Source of the DNA: Terribium retamae
Lineage (GTDB): Bacteria; Pseudomonadota; Alphaproteobacteria; Rhizobiales; Rhizobiaceae
Length of the DNA stretch: 64,000 nucleotides
Direction: 5' to 3'
NCBI RefSeq assembly: GCF_022347545.1
Contig: NZ_JAKREW010000005.1
Span: 1-64,000 of the forward strand
The notes under the pieces: model-generated
What the model was told of the DNA's origin: nothing
What the model saw: the letters and a program-made list of their open reading frames with translations, nothing else
Databases searched by the model: none
Program-made: the position numbers and the translations under genes
Shown: positions 42,808 to 51,811 of the stretch, piece by piece
Numbering within the stretch: the first letter of the stretch is position 1
How the letters are laid out: each line of letters starts with the position of its first letter

Positions 42808-43683
42808 ATGAGCCAGTTCTCCATTCCGGAATTCTTCGTCTACGGTGAACCTGCGCGTGCGCTTGACGTGGGGTTCTTCCACGTTGAAACCGTCCTTGCG
42901 CGCGAGGGCATCCATCGTGGCCGCGTGCAGCCGCACAAGCATCCGCAGATGGGCCAGATCACTTTCTGGACGAGCGGCCGCGGCAATTACCGGATCGAAC
43001 AGTTTTCCGAAGATTTTGCAGCACCTGCAGTGAGTTTCGTGCCTAGCGGCGTGGTGCATGGCTTCGTCATCGAGCCCGGCACCGACGCGATCGTCGTCTC
43101 GGTGGCCGATGATGCGCTGGCCGCGATCGCGTCGAACTCGCTCTTGCGACTCGACCGCCCCGTTTTCATCACCGGACGTGGCGGCGACACGCTGTGGCAA
43201 AAACTGGAGACGAGCATCCTGGCAATTCAGGCAGAATATGTTGATGCGCTGCCGGGCATGGACAAAATCCTGCCGCCGCTGATCGCTGTCGCGCTCTCCG
43301 GCATTGCACGACTGGGCAGCGGGCAGCAATCGATTGAATTGCCCGCGGCAGGAGCGCTGGCGGCAAGGCTGCGTCACCTCATCGATCGGAATTTTCGCGA
43401 GGACTGGCCCGTGGAGCGTTATGTCGAAACACTGGGCACAACGCGGCATCTGCTCGACAAGGCTGCCCAGCAAATGCTGGGCAGGGGGGTGCGTCAAGCC
43501 GTCAACGAAAGACGCCTGGTGGAGGCCAAGCGGCTGCTCGCCTTCACTATCCGGTCGGTGGAAGACATCGCTTTCGAGACGGGCTTCAACGATCCGGCCT
43601 ATTTCTCGCGTTTCTTCCGCAAGGCGACAGGCTTGTCGCCGGCAGCCTGGCGGAGGGAGCGGCTGGGTGCTTCCACCGATTGA
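42808..43683 (+). CDS. AraC-family activator of hpaBC
   Basis: A 291-residue regulator of the HpaA/PobR-like AraC group: N-terminal cupin (about 10-120; RVQPHKHPQMGQITFWTSGR, PSGVVHGF) and C-terminal double helix-turn-helix with RSVEDIAFETGFNDPAYFSR and a final FRKATGLSPAAWRR. In E. coli HpaA activates hpaBC when 4-hydroxyphenylacetate binds. ATG 42808 begins the family-typical SQFSIPEFFVYGEP; an ATG at 42760 is the other option. Divergent from hpaB. Confidence 0.85.
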   Translation: MSQFSIPEFFVYGEPARALDVGFFHVETVLAREGIHRGRVQPHKHPQMGQITFWTSGRGNYRIEQFSEDFAAPAVSFVPSGVVHGFVIEPGTDAIVVSVADDALAAIASNSLLRLDRPVFITGRGGDTLWQKLETSILAIQAEYVDALPGMDKILPPLIAVALSGIARLGSGQQSIELPAAGALAARLRHLIDRNFREDWPVERYVETLGTTRHLLDKAAQQMLGRGVRQAVNERRLVEAKRLLAFTIRSVEDIAFETGFNDPAYFSRFFRKATGLSPAAWRRERLGASTD

Positions 43684-43690
43684 GAGACAC

Positions 43691-45046
43691 TCAGGCCGCC
43701 GCTGCTGTCAAACCGGCGTCGAGACCCTCGGCGATCTTGGCAACATCGGCAGCCGTGATGATGAGTGGCGGCGACAGGATGATCATGTTGCCCGATACGC
43801 GCAGCATGACGCCGGCATCGTAGGCGGCATCGGCTACCTTGGCCATGGTCTTCTTGTCGGCAGCCTTCTTTGAGCCGCGGTCCGACACCAGTTCGAGTGC
43901 TGCCATCAGGCCCCTGTTGCGGACATCGCCGACCAGCGCGTGCTTGGTTTTCAAAGCCTCCAGTGCCTGGCCGAGCTCAATGCCACGCGCAGCGGCATTC
44001 TCGTTGACGCCGAGACGTTTGGTTTCGGCAAGAGCAGCGAGGCCGGCGGCGCAACCAACCGGATGTCCGGAATAGGTGTAGCCGTGACCGATGGCGCCGA
44101 AGCTGGTCTTGTCGGCTTCGAAGACATCCGCCACCTTCTCTCCGATCAACGTGGCGCCGAGCGGGAAGTAGCCGCAGGTGATGGCCTTGGCGATGGTCAT
44201 GAAATCCGGCTTCACGTTCCACAGCCGCGAACCGGACCAGGCTCCGGTGCGGCCGAAAGCCGTCACCACTTCGTCGGCGATGAGCAGGATGTCATGCCGG
44301 TCGCAGATCTCGCGCACCAGCGGCATGAAGGTTTCCGGCGGCACGATGACGCCGCCGGCACCCAGAACCGGCTCCATGATGAAGGCGGCGATGGTGTCGG
44401 CGCCCTGGAAGGCGATTTCTTCCTCAATGGCGCGCGCGCAGAGCCCGGCGAGCTTTGCCGGGTCGGTTTCGTCGAATGGGTTGCGATAGGTCCATGGCGC
44501 CGGCGTGTGGAAGCAGCCCGGCAGCAACGGTTCGTAGTTGCGACGGAAGTTGGCGTTGCCGTTGACCGAGGCGCCGCCGAAATGCGTGCCATGATAACCC
44601 TTCTTCAGCGCAAGGAATTTGGTGCGGTCGGCCTGGCCACGGATCTTCCAGTACTGGCGGGCAAGGCGCAGCGCTGTCTCTACGGAATCCGAGCCGCCCG
44701 AGGTGAAGAAGGTACGCACCATGCCTTCGGGCGCGAACCATTGCGAGAGCTCATAGGCGAGTTCGATCGATGGGCCGGTCGAAGTGCCGCGGAAACCTGA
44801 ATAGTAGGGAAGCGTGTCGAGCTGGGCTGCGATCGCCTGCTTGATCGGATCGCAGCTGTAGCCGAGATTGACGTTCCACAACCCGCCGACAGCATCCAGC
44901 ACGGTACGGCCTTCGATGTCAGTGACGTGGGCGCCTTCACCTTTCATGATCACGCGCGGTGGTGATGCACGCATCTCGGCAGGATGTGCCATCGGGTGCC
45001 AGATCGGCTTGGCATTGTTTTCTGCGAAAAAATTTGTGTCGCGCAT
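43691..45046 (-). CDS. class III aminotransferase (omega-amino acid type)
   Basis: A 451-residue PLP enzyme of fold type I. The PLP-binding Lys lies in MTIAKAITCGYFPLGA at about residue 285, with LIADEVVTAFGRTG at about 255 and ALKKGYHGTHFGGASVNG at about 155. Such enzymes transfer the terminal amino group of beta-alanine, GABA, diamines or aromatic amines to pyruvate. With the divergent APC permease and aldehyde dehydrogenase the set suggests uptake and oxidation of an amine. Last gene of the IclR operon; ATG 45046. Confidence 0.92.
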   Translation of the reverse strand: MRDTNFFAENNAKPIWHPMAHPAEMRASPPRVIMKGEGAHVTDIEGRTVLDAVGGLWNVNLGYSCDPIKQAIAAQLDTLPYYSGFRGTSTGPSIELAYELSQWFAPEGMVRTFFTSGGSDSVETALRLARQYWKIRGQADRTKFLALKKGYHGTHFGGASVNGNANFRRNYEPLLPGCFHTPAPWTYRNPFDETDPAKLAGLCARAIEEEIAFQGADTIAAFIMEPVLGAGGVIVPPETFMPLVREICDRHDILLIADEVVTAFGRTGAWSGSRLWNVKPDFMTIAKAITCGYFPLGATLIGEKVADVFEADKTSFGAIGHGYTYSGHPVGCAAGLAALAETKRLGVNENAAARGIELGQALEALKTKHALVGDVRNRGLMAALELVSDRGSKKAADKKTMAKVADAAYDAGVMLRVSGNMIILSPPLIITAADVAKIAEGLDAGLTAAAA

Positions 45047-45062
45047 CTGAAGTCTCCAATTC

Positions 45063-45719
45063 CTAGAGGGTGAGGCCGAAATGGCCGAGCGCTTCGGCGT
45101 AAGATCGGGCCGGGCTCGCCACATCGAAATGAACGGGCAGCATGCCGGCGGCGACCGCACCGTCGATATTGCGTTTCTGGTCGTCGACGAACACACAGGC
45201 GCTGGTCGGCAACCCAAGCGCATCGGCAACGGACTGGTAGGCGCGAAGATCCGGTTTCAGGATCTTCGAATAGCTGGCGTCGACGATCGTCTCAAAGAGG
45301 GAAAGCAGCGGCAGCCGGCTACGGAAGTCGGCGCCGTAGAAGAGGTCGAGTTCGTTGGACAGCACCGCGAGTTTCACGCCGGCGGCATGCGCAGTGCGGA
45401 TGGCGCGGTCGGCTTCCGGTCTGACAACGGCTTCGGGATCGGCTCCGCGGGCACGGCGCACGAAGGTCTCCATTGCATCCCAGTCCTCGCCGACGAGCTG
45501 GCCGACTTCTCGTGTGCGGGTCTTCCAGTAGTCGCGTTCACTGATTTCATCGGCCTGCATGGAACGCCACAGCGGATCGGAAGCGAGGTCGAACGGACCT
45601 TGCCATGTCAGCGTGCCCGGCTTCAGGCCGAGCGCCTTTTCGGTGAGTTCGTGCGTCTCGAACAGCGTCCGGGTGACGACACCGCCGAAATCGAGCACCA
45701 GCGCCCTGGGCGCGCTCAC
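45063..45719 (-). CDS. HAD-superfamily hydrolase
   Basis: A 218-residue haloacid-dehalogenase-type phosphatase. The nucleophile motif is LVLDFGGVV (first Asp at about residue 10; the usual second Asp is Gly, as in many HAD members of the epoxide hydrolase N-domain or dehalogenase type). Motif II is LAVLSNEL, and motif IV VFVDDQKRN. The GTG start overlaps the UPF0261 stop (GTGA), so they are coupled. The substrate is not known. Confidence 0.85.
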   Translation of the reverse strand: MSAPRALVLDFGGVVTRTLFETHELTEKALGLKPGTLTWQGPFDLASDPLWRSMQADEISERDYWKTRTREVGQLVGEDWDAMETFVRRARGADPEAVVRPEADRAIRTAHAAGVKLAVLSNELDLFYGADFRSRLPLLSLFETIVDASYSKILKPDLRAYQSVADALGLPTSACVFVDDQKRNIDGAVAAGMLPVHFDVASPARSYAEALGHFGLTL

Positions 45720-46975
45720 GATGTTCGTTCCTGACGAATGCTCGGGGCGATCACGCCGCTTGCCACCCAGCGATCGAAGATTGCCAGCGCGGTGTTGGTG
45801 AACTCGGCGCTGTTGATGTGCCCCTTGATCTCGTGCAGTTCGACCGGAGCCTTGATGGCACTGCGCATCTCATCGGAAAAGGCCGCTAGCGCGTCTGGTT
45901 CGTAGAGCGGCTCGCCTTCCTGGTCCCATTGTTCGATCCCACCGGTAGGCAGGATGAAAGCGACGGGACCGGTGGCCAAAGCGAGCTTCTCGGAAATCGC
46001 GCGTGCGACGTGGCGGCGGCCATCCCTTCCGGTGGTCACCGAGGCGAGCAAGCGATTATGTGCGTGATAGGGCCGATCGGAAAGACTTTGCGGAACCGGC
46101 TTCCAGGTCGGGAAGTCGACCATGTCGACAGCTCCCGGCGCCACGATCTGCGGGATGCCGGCACGACCGGCGTTTTCCAGCCGGTCGACTCCGGAGGAGA
46201 CGACACTGCCGTTCAAATGGTTGGCAACTTCCTGCAGGCTGAAATCCAGAACGGCGACGAAGCGATTGTCGGCGGCGAGCGATTCAAGTGCGCGACCGCC
46301 CATGCCAGTGGTGTGGAAGATGACGACTTCATAGCCGCGCTTCTCCAGTTCGGGCCGCAGCGTCTTCATGTAGGAGAGACAGCTTGTGCCAAGCGAGGAG
46401 ATAGCCACTGTCGGCAGGTTCGGGCGCGGCTTCGCCGCAGTGAGTGCGGCGCCGACGACGGCGCCAGAAGCTTGGGAAAGCACAGCCTTGCAGGTGTCGT
46501 TGAGGCCGTAGAGTCCCCCCGCCCAGAGGATCATCATCAGATCTGGTGCTATCCGCTCCGGTGGGATGAGGTGCGAATAAGCGATGGTAGAGACGATGAA
46601 TTTCGGCACACCGATCGGCAATGCAAGCGCAATGTCGAGAGCAAGGTCGGTTCCCATCGTGCCGCCTATGGCAATGAAGGCATCGATCTTGCCGGCGGCT
46701 TCAAGGTCTCGCACGAGAACGGAGGCGCCGCGCGCCATCAGTTCCATGGCGCTGTTTTCATCGCCCGACCGTGCGATCGCTTCGATGGTGGTGTCGATTG
46801 CGGAAGCCACAGCGTGCTTGTCATATTCGGGCTGGTAGGGCGGATCGCCGAGCACGCTGACGTCGAGCATGATGGGGTCGCCACCTGCGCTGCGGATACG
46901 CTCAGCCATGTAAAGCAGCTCATCGGCCTTGGTATCGCCTGTGCCGCACAGAAGAATCTTCGGGATTTTGGTCAT
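45716..46975 (-). CDS. UPF0261 / Tm-1-like ATP-binding protein
   Basis: A 419-residue protein of the UPF0261 family (related to the N-terminal half of the plant Tm-1 antiviral protein). Marks are LLCGTGDTKADEL at the start, IAIGGTMGTDLAL at about 100, IFHTTGMGGRALESL at about 225 and FILPTGGIEQWDQEG at about 340. The biochemical role is not established; usual partners are PEP-superfamily TIM-barrel proteins, and none is present here. It lies between IclR and HAD in the operon. Confidence 0.9.
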   Translation of the reverse strand: MTKIPKILLCGTGDTKADELLYMAERIRSAGGDPIMLDVSVLGDPPYQPEYDKHAVASAIDTTIEAIARSGDENSAMELMARGASVLVRDLEAAGKIDAFIAIGGTMGTDLALDIALALPIGVPKFIVSTIAYSHLIPPERIAPDLMMILWAGGLYGLNDTCKAVLSQASGAVVGAALTAAKPRPNLPTVAISSLGTSCLSYMKTLRPELEKRGYEVVIFHTTGMGGRALESLAADNRFVAVLDFSLQEVANHLNGSVVSSGVDRLENAGRAGIPQIVAPGAVDMVDFPTWKPVPQSLSDRPYHAHNRLLASVTTGRDGRRHVARAISEKLALATGPVAFILPTGGIEQWDQEGEPLYEPDALAAFSDEMRSAIKAPVELHEIKGHINSAEFTNTALAIFDRWVASGVIAPSIRQERTS

Positions 46976-46995
46976 TCGTTCCGCTCTGGTGGTCT

Positions 46996-47766
46996 TTAGG
47001 ATTTATCGTTGGCTATCTTGGTGCGGCGGCCGGTCAGGCGTTCGCTGATCTGGAAGGCGGACTCGACGACGGCCGATCCCATCGTCTCCATGTCGGCGGG
47101 CTCGACGCGGGCGCGCGGCGCGGCGATGGCGATTGCTCCGACAGCGGTGCCGCGAGCGCCGAGAATGGGAGCGGCGACGGAGAAGACGCCGTCTTCATAA
47201 CCCTGTGCGCCGATGGAATAGCCTCGGGCCCGGGCTGCCGAAACCAGCTCTCTGATCGCCGCCGGGTTGGTTACCGTGTGCGGCGTATAGGACTCCAGCT
47301 TGCCGCCCAGAGCCGCATCCATGACGCGGCGGTCGGCGAATGCCATGAAGGCGATGCCGGAGGCGGTGGCATGCAGCGGCAAGGTTTCTCCGACCGGTAC
47401 GGCGACACGGTTGGCCTTGCTCGATTCCACCACATGGACAGAAATCAGCCCGCGATTCGAATGTTCGGAGAAATGCACGGTCTCGCCGGTCCTGGCGGCG
47501 AGCGCGTCGGCAACCGGGATAGCGGTTCTTAGAAAGGGAAATTGCGCCTCGCGCATCAAGGCCAGCCGCGCCACCCCGATGCCCAGCCGGTACAGGCGGC
47601 TGCCCTCGTCCTGTTCCACCAATCCTTGATCCATAAGTGCCAGAAGCAGGCGTCGCGTCGTTGCCTTATCGAAGTCGACCGAACGGGCGAGGTCTGCCAG
47701 CGTTCTTTCCGGCTCGCCCTGTCCCAGCGCCTCCAGCAGGGACACAGCCTTGGCCACCGTGCTCAT
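46996..47766 (-). CDS. IclR-family regulator
   Basis: A 256-residue regulator with an N-terminal winged helix (TLADLARSVDFDKATTRRLL) and a C-terminal effector domain (GETVHFSEHSNRGLISVHVV, GRRTKIAN tail). It heads the minus-strand operon and is divergent from the APC permease, so it probably controls both. The effector is unknown but is likely a compound of the pathway. Confidence 0.93.
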   Translation of the reverse strand: MSTVAKAVSLLEALGQGEPERTLADLARSVDFDKATTRRLLLALMDQGLVEQDEGSRLYRLGIGVARLALMREAQFPFLRTAIPVADALAARTGETVHFSEHSNRGLISVHVVESSKANRVAVPVGETLPLHATASGIAFMAFADRRVMDAALGGKLESYTPHTVTNPAAIRELVSAARARGYSIGAQGYEDGVFSVAAPILGARGTAVGAIAIAAPRARVEPADMETMGSAVVESAFQISERLTGRRTKIANDKS

Positions 47767-47902
47767 TGCGTTTGTCTCTCCTCCAGATACTTAACGCGCG
47801 AATTAACTTGACAGCTGCTGAGCATCTTTGCAAGTCTATATTCGAAATGTCGTTTTAAATAATGAAATGAAAACAGGTCTTTCGGCCATCCGGCATTTCA
47901 CT

Positions 47903-47957
47903 GGGCTTTTTGGCCCCGCTTCGTGGGGACGGGCTTTTGGGCCCCGCTTGGCGGGGA
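47903..47957 (+). promoter_or_regulatory. tandem stem-loops before the permease start
   Basis: A 19-base near-perfect direct repeat (gggctttttggccccgctt at 47903, gggcttttgggccccgctt at 47931; 28-base period) makes two stem-loops, CCCCGC-ttc-GTGGGG and CCCCGC-ttg-GCGGGG. The second ends a few bases before the ribosome site (GGAGGAGG) of the APC permease. The change from a G-T to a G-C pair keeps the stem. This suggests a structured leader that may affect translation. The loops lack the ACGR of guanidine-II riboswitches. Confidence 0.55.
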
Positions 47958-47972
47958 AAGGAGGAGGACTTC

Positions 47973-49421
47973 ATGACAATCGTAGTGGAATCCGGTGAGG
48001 CCAATCGGCTGAGGAAGAATAGCCTTGGCGTAGGCGCCGTGACATTTCTCGTGGTTTCGGCAGCAGCACCGCTGACAGCGGTCGCCGGCGGCGTGCCGCT
48101 TTCCATGCTCATGGGCAATGGTTCCGGCATTCCTGGCACCTTCCTGATCGTGACCGCCGTGCTTTTGATCTTTGCTGTCGGCTATGTCGCCATGGCGCGC
48201 CATGTCGCCAATGCCGGTGCCTTCTATGCCTATACGGCGAAGGGCCTGGGCGGCGCGCTGGGCGGCGCTGCCGCACTCATCGCAATCCTGTCCTACAACG
48301 CCATGCAGATCGGCGTCTTCGGCCTGTTCGGTGCGGCCACCTCCAGCCTCTTTGCCGGTTGGGGCATCAACCTGCCCTGGTGGCTGTGGTGCTTCATCGG
48401 TGTCACCCTGGTCGGCGTCCTCGGCTACCGCCGCGTCGACCTGTCAGCCAAAATCCTCACCGTTCTGGTGCTGCTCGAATATCTGATTGTCCTGGTGGTC
48501 GATCTCGCCATCCTGTTCAAGGGCGGCGATTCCGGTCTCAGCATGGCACCGTTCACGCCGACCCAGATCTTGAGCGGTGCGCCTGCCATCGGCCTGCTTT
48601 TCTGCTTCGCAGCCTTTATCGGCGTCGAAGCCACCACGATCTATTCCGAGGAAGCGCGCGAGCCGCACCGCACCGTGCCACGCGCCACCTATATCTCCAT
48701 CCTGATCATCGGCGTGTTCTATATGTTCACGTCCTGGCTGATGGCCAATGGTGCAGGTGTCGACAAGCTGGTGCCATCGCTGCAGGCGCTACAGGATCCG
48801 ACGACCTTCCTGTTCACGCTGTCGGATCGTTACGTCGGCACTGCGGTGACGCAGCTGATGAGCATCCTGTTCGTGTCCAGCCTGTTCGCTGGCGTGGTTG
48901 CCTTCCACAACGGCGTCGCCCGCTACTTCTATGTTGCCGGCCGCGAAAAACTCCTGCCTGCATCGCTCGGCGTCACGCACCCGGTGTTCAAGAGCCCGCA
49001 TGTCGGCTCGGTGATCCAGACGGCAATCGCCTTCCTGGTCATCGCGCTGTTCGCGGTCACTGGCCAGGACCCGGTGCTGGCATTGTTCTCCTGGCTCACC
49101 AATGTCGGCACACTCGGCATCATCACGCTGATGGCGTTGACATCCTTTTCGGTGCTCGCCTTCTTCAGCCGCAACCCGTCGCTCGAAGGCAATGTGCTGA
49201 AGGCCAAGGTCGCGCCGGCGATCGCTGGCCTGGTGCTGGCCTATATCCTCATCCAGATCGTGCTGAACTTCGGCAGCCTCTCGGGCGCCTCGGGAACGCT
49301 GTCGTGGTTCTTGCCGTCGCTGGTGCTGATCGCGGCGGTGCTTGGCCTGGTCCTGGCCCTTGCCCTCAAGAGCAAGGATCCGGCAGCCTTTGCCCAGCTC
49401 GGCAATGAGGTGAAGGAATAG
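47973..49421 (+). CDS. APC-superfamily amino acid/amine permease
   Basis: A 482-residue inner-membrane transporter with about 12 hydrophobic helices. The family's first-helix motif is in SLGVGAVTFLVVSAAAPLTAV and GIPGTF. Helix 6 carries FIGVEATTIYSEEAR, a substrate-site region in APC transporters. It probably imports an amino acid or amine for the neighbouring dehydrogenase and aminotransferase. ATG 47973 is fixed by AGGAGGACTTC. The gene is 97 bp ahead of the aldehyde dehydrogenase on the same strand. Confidence 0.9.
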   Translation: MTIVVESGEANRLRKNSLGVGAVTFLVVSAAAPLTAVAGGVPLSMLMGNGSGIPGTFLIVTAVLLIFAVGYVAMARHVANAGAFYAYTAKGLGGALGGAAALIAILSYNAMQIGVFGLFGAATSSLFAGWGINLPWWLWCFIGVTLVGVLGYRRVDLSAKILTVLVLLEYLIVLVVDLAILFKGGDSGLSMAPFTPTQILSGAPAIGLLFCFAAFIGVEATTIYSEEAREPHRTVPRATYISILIIGVFYMFTSWLMANGAGVDKLVPSLQALQDPTTFLFTLSDRYVGTAVTQLMSILFVSSLFAGVVAFHNGVARYFYVAGREKLLPASLGVTHPVFKSPHVGSVIQTAIAFLVIALFAVTGQDPVLALFSWLTNVGTLGIITLMALTSFSVLAFFSRNPSLEGNVLKAKVAPAIAGLVLAYILIQIVLNFGSLSGASGTLSWFLPSLVLIAAVLGLVLALALKSKDPAAFAQLGNEVKE

Positions 49422-49518
49422 AAATGTCGGAAGGGTTGTCCAGGGCATTCTTCTGGAGTGGCCAACCCTTCCATCCTCCCATATTCGAACAGAGCATAGC
49501 ATTCGGAGACAAGACCTG

Positions 49519-51006
49519 ATGGACCAGGCCACGATCGACGCGCTGCGGCAGAAGCCTGTCGCAGCGCAAAAGCTTTTCATCGGCGGAGCCTTCGCCGACA
49601 GCCAGGACGGGGAGACGCTCCCCGTCATCTCGCCGATCGACGGCACGACGTTGACCTCGATCGCCGACGCCGGCGCAGCCGATGTCGATCGTGCCGTGGC
49701 TGCCGCCCGCGCCGCCTTCGAGAAGGGAAGCTGGTCGCGTGCCGCACCTGCGGCGCGCAAGAAAGTGCTGCTGAAACTCGCCGATCTGATCGAGAAACAC
49801 GCGCTCGAACTGGCCGTGCTCGGTGTGCGCGACAACGGTACCGAGATCGGCATGGCGTACAAGGCCGAACCTTTGTCGGCGGCAGGGACGTTCCGCTATT
49901 ATGCCGAGGCCATCGACAAGGTCTATGGCGAGATAGCGCCGACGGCGATTGAGGTGCTCGGCCTGATCCATCGCGAACCGCTGGGTGTCGTCGCGGCCAT
50001 CGTGCCGTGGAACTTCCCGATGATGATCGGCGCCTGGAAAGTGGCGCCGGCACTGGCCGCCGGGAACAGCGTGGTCCTCAAACCCGCGGAAGTGGCATCC
50101 CTTACCTTGCTGCGTCTCGGCGAACTAGCGGCGGAAGCAGGCCTGCCGGAAGGGGTCCTCAATGTCCTCACCGGGCGAGGCAACGTGACCGGCGAGGCGC
50201 TCGGCCTGCATATGGATGTCGACGCCATCGCCTTTACCGGTTCCGGTGGGGTCGGGCGTCGGCTGCTCGATTATTCGGCGCGCTCCAACCTCAAGCGGGT
50301 GCATCTGGAGCTTGGCGGCAAGTCACCCAACGTCGTCTTTGCCGACGCGCCAGATCTCGATTTGGCCGCAAAGGTCTCCGCCTATGGCATCTTCCGCAAC
50401 GCCGGCCAGGTCTGCGTGGCCGGTTCGCGGCTGCTTGTGCAGTCTTCGATCCATGACGCCTTCGTGGAAAAGCTGGTGGCGGCAACGACCAGAATGAAGG
50501 TAGGTGATCCGCTCGATATCAAGTCGGACATCGGCGCGGTAAGCAGCATGGAGCAGCTCAAGAAAGATCTCGGCCATGTGGCGACGGCGCTGGACGAGGG
50601 CGCACAACTGGTTTCCGGCGGCCGCCGCATCCGCGAAGAAACTGGTGGTTACTATATGGAGCCGACCATCTTCGGCGACGTCGCTCCCGGCATGACCGTG
50701 GCGCGCGAGGAGGTTTTCGGTCCCGTGCTGGCCGTGCAGCGCTTCGAGGATGAAGCGGAAGCCGTGCGGCTCGCCAACGGCACTGTCTACGGGCTGGCTT
50801 CTGCGGTGTGGACATCGAACCTTTCCCGAGCGCACCGCATGGTGCGGGCGATCCGCGCTGGTGTTGTGCACGTCAACACCTACGGCGGTGCGGATATGAC
50901 CGTGCCGCTCGGCGGTTTCGGCCAGTCCGGCTTCGGCCGGGACAAGTCGCTGCACGCTTTCGACAAATATTCAGACCTGAAGACGGCCTGGATTTCGCTG
51001 TCGTAG
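49519..51006 (+). CDS. aldehyde dehydrogenase, PuuC/KauB-like
   Basis: A 495-residue NAD(P)-dependent aldehyde dehydrogenase. Active-site motifs are AIVPWNFPMMIGAWK, LELGGKSPNVVFAD (catalytic Glu) and NAGQVCVAGSRLL (catalytic Cys). The sequence type is that of omega-aminoaldehyde dehydrogenases such as PuuC and KauB. With the aminotransferase and permease it would take an amine to its acid: transaminate, then oxidise. ATG 49519 follows GGAGACAAGACCTG. Confidence 0.92.
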   Translation: MDQATIDALRQKPVAAQKLFIGGAFADSQDGETLPVISPIDGTTLTSIADAGAADVDRAVAAARAAFEKGSWSRAAPAARKKVLLKLADLIEKHALELAVLGVRDNGTEIGMAYKAEPLSAAGTFRYYAEAIDKVYGEIAPTAIEVLGLIHREPLGVVAAIVPWNFPMMIGAWKVAPALAAGNSVVLKPAEVASLTLLRLGELAAEAGLPEGVLNVLTGRGNVTGEALGLHMDVDAIAFTGSGGVGRRLLDYSARSNLKRVHLELGGKSPNVVFADAPDLDLAAKVSAYGIFRNAGQVCVAGSRLLVQSSIHDAFVEKLVAATTRMKVGDPLDIKSDIGAVSSMEQLKKDLGHVATALDEGAQLVSGGRRIREETGGYYMEPTIFGDVAPGMTVAREEVFGPVLAVQRFEDEAEAVRLANGTVYGLASAVWTSNLSRAHRMVRAIRAGVVHVNTYGGADMTVPLGGFGQSGFGRDKSLHAFDKYSDLKTAWISLS

Positions 51007-51102
51007 AGGGCTGGCGGCACAAGCGCGGTCTTCGGATCGCGCTTGTGCATGTTCTTGCTTTGTTCTATATTGCGCGCTTTCAATTTTCAGGGAGTGCGCA
51101 TC

Positions 51103-51717
51103 ATGAACACTCGACGTGAAAATGGTCAGGGTGAAAACGTTCAGCGTGGGAATGATCAGCTCGAATTACCGTTTGTCGAACCAGAGACGCCCAGAAATCG
51201 ACTGTTCTTAGGCCTGTTACTCGACAAGGACACCGCATCAGACGTTGATCGTGTAAGTGAAAGACTATGTGCCGAGAATGATATTCCCGGTTCTCGACTG
51301 AGGACGGACCGGCTCCATTTGTCGCTTCATTCTGTGGGGGAATTTCTCCGTTTCCACAAGGAAGCCGCTCGCGAGGTCTGCCATGCGGTCGAGATGGTGG
51401 CGGCCACTCGGTTTCAGATGTGCTTCGATCAAGCGATGACCTTTTCGGGAAGGGTGGACCGTCGACCTACCGTTTTGTTGGGTAGCAACGCGGCATTGTT
51501 GGACCTAAGAAGATCAATCGGAAAGGCCTTGGTTCGTGGCGGAATACGAATAGGCATGGGTTTCAATCCGCACGTAACGTTGTTCTACGGCCCGAAGGCC
51601 GTTCCAACTCAATCCATTGAAAGAATTCCGTTTTCAGTTCGAGAATTCTCGCTGATCTGGAGCGAGCTGGGGCGAACTCGATATCACGTGCTCGGCAGTT
51701 GGCCCCTCAAGGGATAG
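51103..51717 (+). CDS. 2H phosphoesterase, 2'-5' RNA ligase family
   Basis: A 204-residue member of the ThpR/LigT superfamily. The two signature His motifs are both visible: DRLHLSLHSVG (HLS, about residue 70) and FNPHVTLFYGPK (HVT, about residue 160). Such enzymes open 2',3'-cyclic phosphates or join RNA ends. The N-terminal 20 residues are Asn/Glu-rich and not conserved. ATG 51103 follows GGGAGTGCGCATC. Third positions are clearly richer in A and T than in the genes on either side, hinting at separate origin. No linked RNA substrate is seen. Confidence 0.88.
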   Translation: MNTRRENGQGENVQRGNDQLELPFVEPETPRNRLFLGLLLDKDTASDVDRVSERLCAENDIPGSRLRTDRLHLSLHSVGEFLRFHKEAAREVCHAVEMVAATRFQMCFDQAMTFSGRVDRRPTVLLGSNAALLDLRRSIGKALVRGGIRIGMGFNPHVTLFYGPKAVPTQSIERIPFSVREFSLIWSELGRTRYHVLGSWPLKG

Positions 51718-51811
51718 CGTGTTTTCTATAGCCTTTGGTTCGATGGCTTCCTAAGTTCGTCCGCGCTATGTGATGCGACCTGAACGTTGCATCGCCATCG
51801 CGGAGGAGAGG

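Noticed and set aside
47903..47957. Guanidine-II (mini-ykkC) riboswitch
   Set aside because: Two hairpins near a ribosome site fit, but the loops are ttc and ttg rather than the required ACGR.
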